In this document: one piece after another, positions 60,767 to 64,000 of the stretch
Position numbering within the stretch: the stretch's first letter is position 1
How the letters are laid out: every line of letters begins with the position of its first letter
DNA from: Klebsiella sp. WP3-W18-ESBL-02
GTDB taxonomy: Bacteria; Pseudomonadota; Gammaproteobacteria; Enterobacterales; Enterobacteriaceae
Length of the DNA stretch: 64,000 nucleotides
Assembly (NCBI RefSeq): GCF_014168815.1
Contig: NZ_AP021972.1
Span: 496,001 to 560,000, forward strand
Reading direction: 5' to 3'
Notes under the pieces: generated by a model
The model's input: the letters and a program-made list of their open reading frames with translations, nothing else
What the model was told of the DNA's origin: nothing
The model's database searches: none
Translations under genes and position numbers: made by a program

Positions 60767-61693
60767 CTATTCTTTACTTCTCCCTCGCATTCCCTGGAAC
60801 AGTCTCGCCACTTCCACAAAATAGTCGGTCAGATAGTTAATACAGACCTGCACCTTCAGCGGCAGCTTGTCCTTTTCGGTATACAGCGCGTATACCGGGC
60901 GAGGATCGGACTGATAGCGCGGGAACAAGATCTCCAGCTCGCCGCTGTTGATCTCATTGATCGCCCACATCAGCGGCACGTAGGCAATGCCGGCACCGGC
61001 AACCAGCCAGCGTGAGATGGTCATCGGATCGTTGGTGACAAACCGACCTTGTGGCAGCAGCTTGGTGGATATCCCTTCGGGCGCTATCAGCTCAAATTCG
61101 TTATCCGGACGGACGCTATATTCCAGCCATGAATGGTTGCTCAGGTCGGCCGGTTTTTCGGGCACGCCATACTGTGCGAGGTATTTTTTTGACGCACAGA
61201 CCACCATCGGCATCGCGCCGAGGCGGCGCGAGAAGAGGCTGGAATCCTGCAGCGCCCCCACGCGGATCACCACGTCCAGGCCATCGGCAATCAGGTCCGG
61301 TGCGGGGATCCCTGTCACCAGGTTCACGGTCAGGCCAGGGTACTCTTTCAACATATCTGCGGTGATCCTGGCGAGAACATTTTGTGCCATAGTTGAAGAG
61401 CAGCCGACGCGCAGCGTACCGATCGGCGTATTGTTAAAAGCGTAAAGCTGCTCGTGAACGTCCTGGACTTCGAACAGCATACGCCGGCAGCCCTGGTAGT
61501 AAATTTTACCGGCTTCGGTGAGGCCAATGCTCCGCGTGCTGCGGTTAAGCAGCTTGACCTGGAGCTCATCTTCCAGTTTAGAGACAGTCTGGCTGATGGA
61601 AGAGACGCTCATTTGTAGCTGCCGGGCCGCGGCGGTAAAGGAGCCTTGCTCGACAACCTTGGCAAATACCGACATCCGTTTTAGTCGTTCCAT
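60767..61693 (-). CDS. aaeR: LysR-type regulator AaeR
   Basis: 308 residues (E. coli 309). LysR family: helix-turn-helix at about 18-37 (SFTAAARQLQMSVSSISQ) and C-terminal effector domain. Activates aaeXAB in response to aromatic carboxylic acids. Divergent from aaeX over 129 bp that carries a CRP-like site at 61712-61727. Confidence 0.96.
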   Translation of the reverse strand: MERLKRMSVFAKVVEQGSFTAAARQLQMSVSSISQTVSKLEDELQVKLLNRSTRSIGLTEAGKIYYQGCRRMLFEVQDVHEQLYAFNNTPIGTLRVGCSSTMAQNVLARITADMLKEYPGLTVNLVTGIPAPDLIADGLDVVIRVGALQDSSLFSRRLGAMPMVVCASKKYLAQYGVPEKPADLSNHSWLEYSVRPDNEFELIAPEGISTKLLPQGRFVTNDPMTISRWLVAGAGIAYVPLMWAINEINSGELEILFPRYQSDPRPVYALYTEKDKLPLKVQVCINYLTDYFVEVARLFQGMRGRSKE

Positions 61694-61711
61694 TGTTCAC
61701 TCTGGCTTAAA

Positions 61712-61727
61712 AGTGATTTGCATCACA
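61712..61727. promoter_or_regulatory. CRP-like site between aaeR and aaeX
   Basis: AGTGA-TTTGCA-TCACA matches the CRP core TGTGA-N6-TCACA at 9 of 10 positions. It lies about 20 bp before aaeR and 96 bp before aaeX. Inference from match. Confidence 0.65.
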
Positions 61728-61822
61728 CTATGTAGATAAGGCCATAACAGTTACGTTAATATACTGTTAGTTGAATAACTAAAGTTCCAATCTCACCTGC
61801 ACGCTAGTCTAGTAAGGTCAAC

Positions 61823-62026
61823 ATGAGCCTGTTTCCTGTCATCGTGATTTTCGGTCTCTCTTTTCCGCCGATCTTCTTTGAGCTGCTCTTATCGCTCGCC
61901 ATTTTTTGGCTGGTGCGTCGCGTGCTGACGCCAACCGGGATCTACGATTTTGTCTGGCATCCTGCGTTGTTCAACACCGCGCTTTATTGCTGCCTGTTTT
62001 ATTTGATATCACGTTTGTTCGTTTGA
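61823..62026 (+). CDS. aaeX: Small membrane protein AaeX
   Basis: 67 residues, E. coli length. Two hydrophobic helices (VIVIFGLSFPPIFFELLLSL and LFNTALYCCLFYLISRLF). DUF1656; function unknown, always heads aaeXAB. aaeA starts 7 bp after its stop. Confidence 0.96.
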   Translation: MSLFPVIVIFGLSFPPIFFELLLSLAIFWLVRRVLTPTGIYDFVWHPALFNTALYCCLFYLISRLFV

Positions 62027-62033
62027 GGTGGAT

Positions 62034-62966
62034 GTGAAAACACTAACAAGAAATCTATCCCGTACCGCCATTACGGTGATACTGGTCATCCTGGCGTTCA
62101 TCGCAATCTTTCGCGCCTGGGTCTATTACACCGAATCGCCCTGGACGCGTGACGCTCGCTTTAGCGCGGACGTCGTGGCGATTGCCCCTGACGTTTCGGG
62201 CCTGATTACCGGGGTACAGGTTAAGGATAACCAACTGGTTAGCAAAAATCAGGTGCTGTTTGTTATCGACCAGCCGCGTTATCAGAAGGCGCTCGCGGAA
62301 GCGGAAGCGGATGTGGCCTATTATCAGGCGCTGGCCGCTGAAAAAGGGCGTGAAGCCAGCCGTCGTAACCAGCTGGGTGTCAGCGCCATGTCGCGCGAAG
62401 AAATCGATCAGTCGAATAACGTGCTGCAAACCGTTCTGCACCAGTTGGCGAAAGCACAGGCCACGCGTGACCTGGCGCGTCTTGACCTCGATCGTACCGT
62501 GATCCGCGCCCCGGCCGACGGCTGGGTGACCAACCTGAACGTGTATGCCGGTGAATTTATTACCCGTGGCTCGACGGCGGTAGCGCTCGTTAAACAGCAC
62601 TCTTTCTACGTGATGGCCTACCTGGAAGAAACCAAGCTCGAGCACGTACGTCCCGGTTATCGTGCGGAAATTACCCCTCTGGGCAGCAACCGAGTACTGA
62701 AAGGCACCGTTGATAGCGTGGCGGCGGGCGTGACCAACGCCAGCAGCAGCGTTGACAGCAAGGGGATGGCCACCATTGACTCTAACCTGGAATGGGTGCG
62801 TCTGGCGCAGCGCGTGCCGGTACGTATCCATCTTGATGACGAGCCGGGCAACCTATGGCCCGCGGGGACAACCGCGACGGTGGTGATCACCGGTGCGAAG
62901 GATCGCGATGCGCGCCAGATGACCTTCTTCCAGAAACTGGCGCTGCGCCTGCGTGAATTCGGTTAA
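62034..62966 (+). CDS. aaeA: Aromatic acid efflux adaptor AaeA
   Basis: 310 residues from GTG 62034, the E. coli length, with GAGG upstream (62025-62028); an in-frame GTG at 62028 is too near to that site. HlyD-like membrane-fusion protein with one N-terminal helix (TAITVILVILAFIAIF), lipoyl and coiled-coil domains. Partner of AaeB in p-hydroxybenzoate export. Confidence 0.97.
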   Translation: MKTLTRNLSRTAITVILVILAFIAIFRAWVYYTESPWTRDARFSADVVAIAPDVSGLITGVQVKDNQLVSKNQVLFVIDQPRYQKALAEAEADVAYYQALAAEKGREASRRNQLGVSAMSREEIDQSNNVLQTVLHQLAKAQATRDLARLDLDRTVIRAPADGWVTNLNVYAGEFITRGSTAVALVKQHSFYVMAYLEETKLEHVRPGYRAEITPLGSNRVLKGTVDSVAAGVTNASSSVDSKGMATIDSNLEWVRLAQRVPVRIHLDDEPGNLWPAGTTATVVITGAKDRDARQMTFFQKLALRLREFG

Positions 62967-62971
62967 TCGTC

Positions 62972-64000
62972 ATGGGCATCTTCAGTATTGCCAACCAGCA
63001 CATCCGCTTTGCCATCAAGCTGGCCTGCGCGGTGGTGCTGGCGCTGTTTGTCGGCTTTCATTTTCAGCTTGAAACGCCCCGCTGGGCGGTACTGACGGCG
63101 GCGATTGTCGCCGCTGGCCCCGCGTTTGCAGCCGGTGGGGAACCTTATGCGGGGGCCATTCGCTATCGCGGGATGCTGCGTATCGTCGGCACCTTTATCG
63201 GCTGTATCGCCGCGCTGGCGATCATTATCACCATGATCCGCGCACCGCTGCTGATGCTGCTGGTGTGCAGTATCTGGGCCGGGTTCTGTACCTGGATCTC
63301 ATCGCTGGTACGCGTCGAGAACTCCTATGCCTGGGGGCTTTCCGGCTATACCGCGCTCATTATTGTCATCACTATTCAGTCCGAGCCGCTGCTCACGCCG
63401 CAGTTTGCCGTCGAACGCTGCAGCGAGATCGTGATCGGTATCGTTTGTGCGATCGTTGCGGATCTGCTGTTTTCACCGCGCTCGATCAAAAAAGAGATCG
63501 ATCACGAACTGGATGCCATGCTCGTCGATCAGTATCGCCTGATGCAGCTGTGCATCAAGCACGGCGACAGCGATGAAATGGACCGTGCCTGGCACGCGCT
63601 GGTGCGTCGCGCCACCGCGATGGAGGGCATGCGCAGCAACCTCAATATGGAATCCTCACGCTGGGTGCGCGCCAACCGTCGTCTGAAGGCATTGAATACC
63701 GTATCGCTGACGATGATCACCCAGGCCTGTGAAACGTTTATTATGCAAAACTCGCGGCCGGAGCTGGTGACGGATGCCTATCGCGAACTGTTTGCTGAAC
63801 CGGTCGAAACGGTGCAGGACGTACACCGTCAGCTTAAACGTATGCGCCGGGTGCTGGCGTGGACCGGTGAGCACGATACGCCGGTGACGATTTACAGCTG
63901 GGTGGGCGCCGCCACGCGCTATCTGTTGCTGAAGCGCGGGGTGATTGGCAACGCGAAAATCAGCGCCCGGGAAGAAGAAATTCTGCAAAGCGAAGTGGTG
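62972..64000 (+). CDS. aaeB: Aromatic acid efflux pump AaeB (partial)
   Basis: ATG at 62972, 5 bp after aaeA; the frame is open to the end of the window (343 codons of about 655). Inner-membrane pump of the FUSC/PET family for aromatic carboxylic acids. First membrane block visible (about residues 12-170, including AIVAAGPAFAAGGEPY), then a cytoplasmic region. The second membrane half lies outside the window. Confidence 0.96.
   Translation, partial: MGIFSIANQHIRFAIKLACAVVLALFVGFHFQLETPRWAVLTAAIVAAGPAFAAGGEPYAGAIRYRGMLRIVGTFIGCIAALAIIITMIRAPLLMLLVCSIWAGFCTWISSLVRVENSYAWGLSGYTALIIVITIQSEPLLTPQFAVERCSEIVIGIVCAIVADLLFSPRSIKKEIDHELDAMLVDQYRLMQLCIKHGDSDEMDRAWHALVRRATAMEGMRSNLNMESSRWVRANRRLKALNTVSLTMITQACETFIMQNSRPELVTDAYRELFAEPVETVQDVHRQLKRMRRVLAWTGEHDTPVTIYSWVGAATRYLLLKRGVIGNAKISAREEEILQSEVV

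Overview
The window is chromosomal core sequence from a member of the Enterobacteriaceae. Gene order and protein sequence follow the E. coli str-spc-alpha to mre region almost gene for gene. The 16S V1 stretch resembles the Klebsiella/Enterobacter/Kluyvera group, but I cannot fix the genus from memory. I see no prophage, plasmid, insertion sequence or CRISPR array.

Layout. 1-1260: bfd and bfr (iron storage) and an orphan prepilin peptidase. 1434-15328: the S10, spc and alpha ribosomal operons (rpsJ to rplQ), with their three promoters, the L4-type leader, the S4-type leader, secY and rpoA. 15398-16470: yhdN, zntR and arfA. 16471-21242 (minus strand): mscL, then trkA-rsmB-fmt-def. 21372-25163: dprA-smg-yrdD-tsaC-aroE-yrdB, converging on yrdA. 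25763-31484: a complete rRNA operon (P1, P2, 16S, tRNA-Glu, 23S, 5S, tRNA-Thr, 5S, terminator). 31822-37624: yhdV, the acrEF efflux pump and divergent acrS. 37739-38572: an unnamed metallo-beta-lactamase-fold hydrolase. 38643-39929: the fis operon (dusB-fis). 40290-48155 (minus strand): prmA, panF-yhdT, accC-accB-aroQ, msrQ-msrP, acuI. 48379-60677: csrD, mreBCD, maf, rng, yhdP, tldD. 60767-64000: aaeR and the divergent aaeXAB operon; aaeB runs off the end.

The genes serve a few linked jobs: making ribosomes (ribosomal proteins, rRNA, Fis, RNase G, PrmA, RsmB, DusB), the translation start and rescue cycle (Fmt, Def, ArfA), cell shape and envelope (MreBCD, YhdP, MscL), fatty-acid precursor supply (AccBC) and export (AcrEF, AaeAB). 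Most of the region is ordinary.

The most notable deviations are: two tiny, translationally coupled reading frames with good ribosome binding sites in the mreB leader (50380-50519); an rRNA operon in the rrnD position that carries tRNA-Glu in its spacer but the 5S-tRNA-Thr-5S tail typical of rrnD; a hydrolase gene of unassigned function between acrS and fis; a 14-bp perfect palindrome between acrE and acrS; and a terminator-like hairpin between fmt and rsmB inside an operon.
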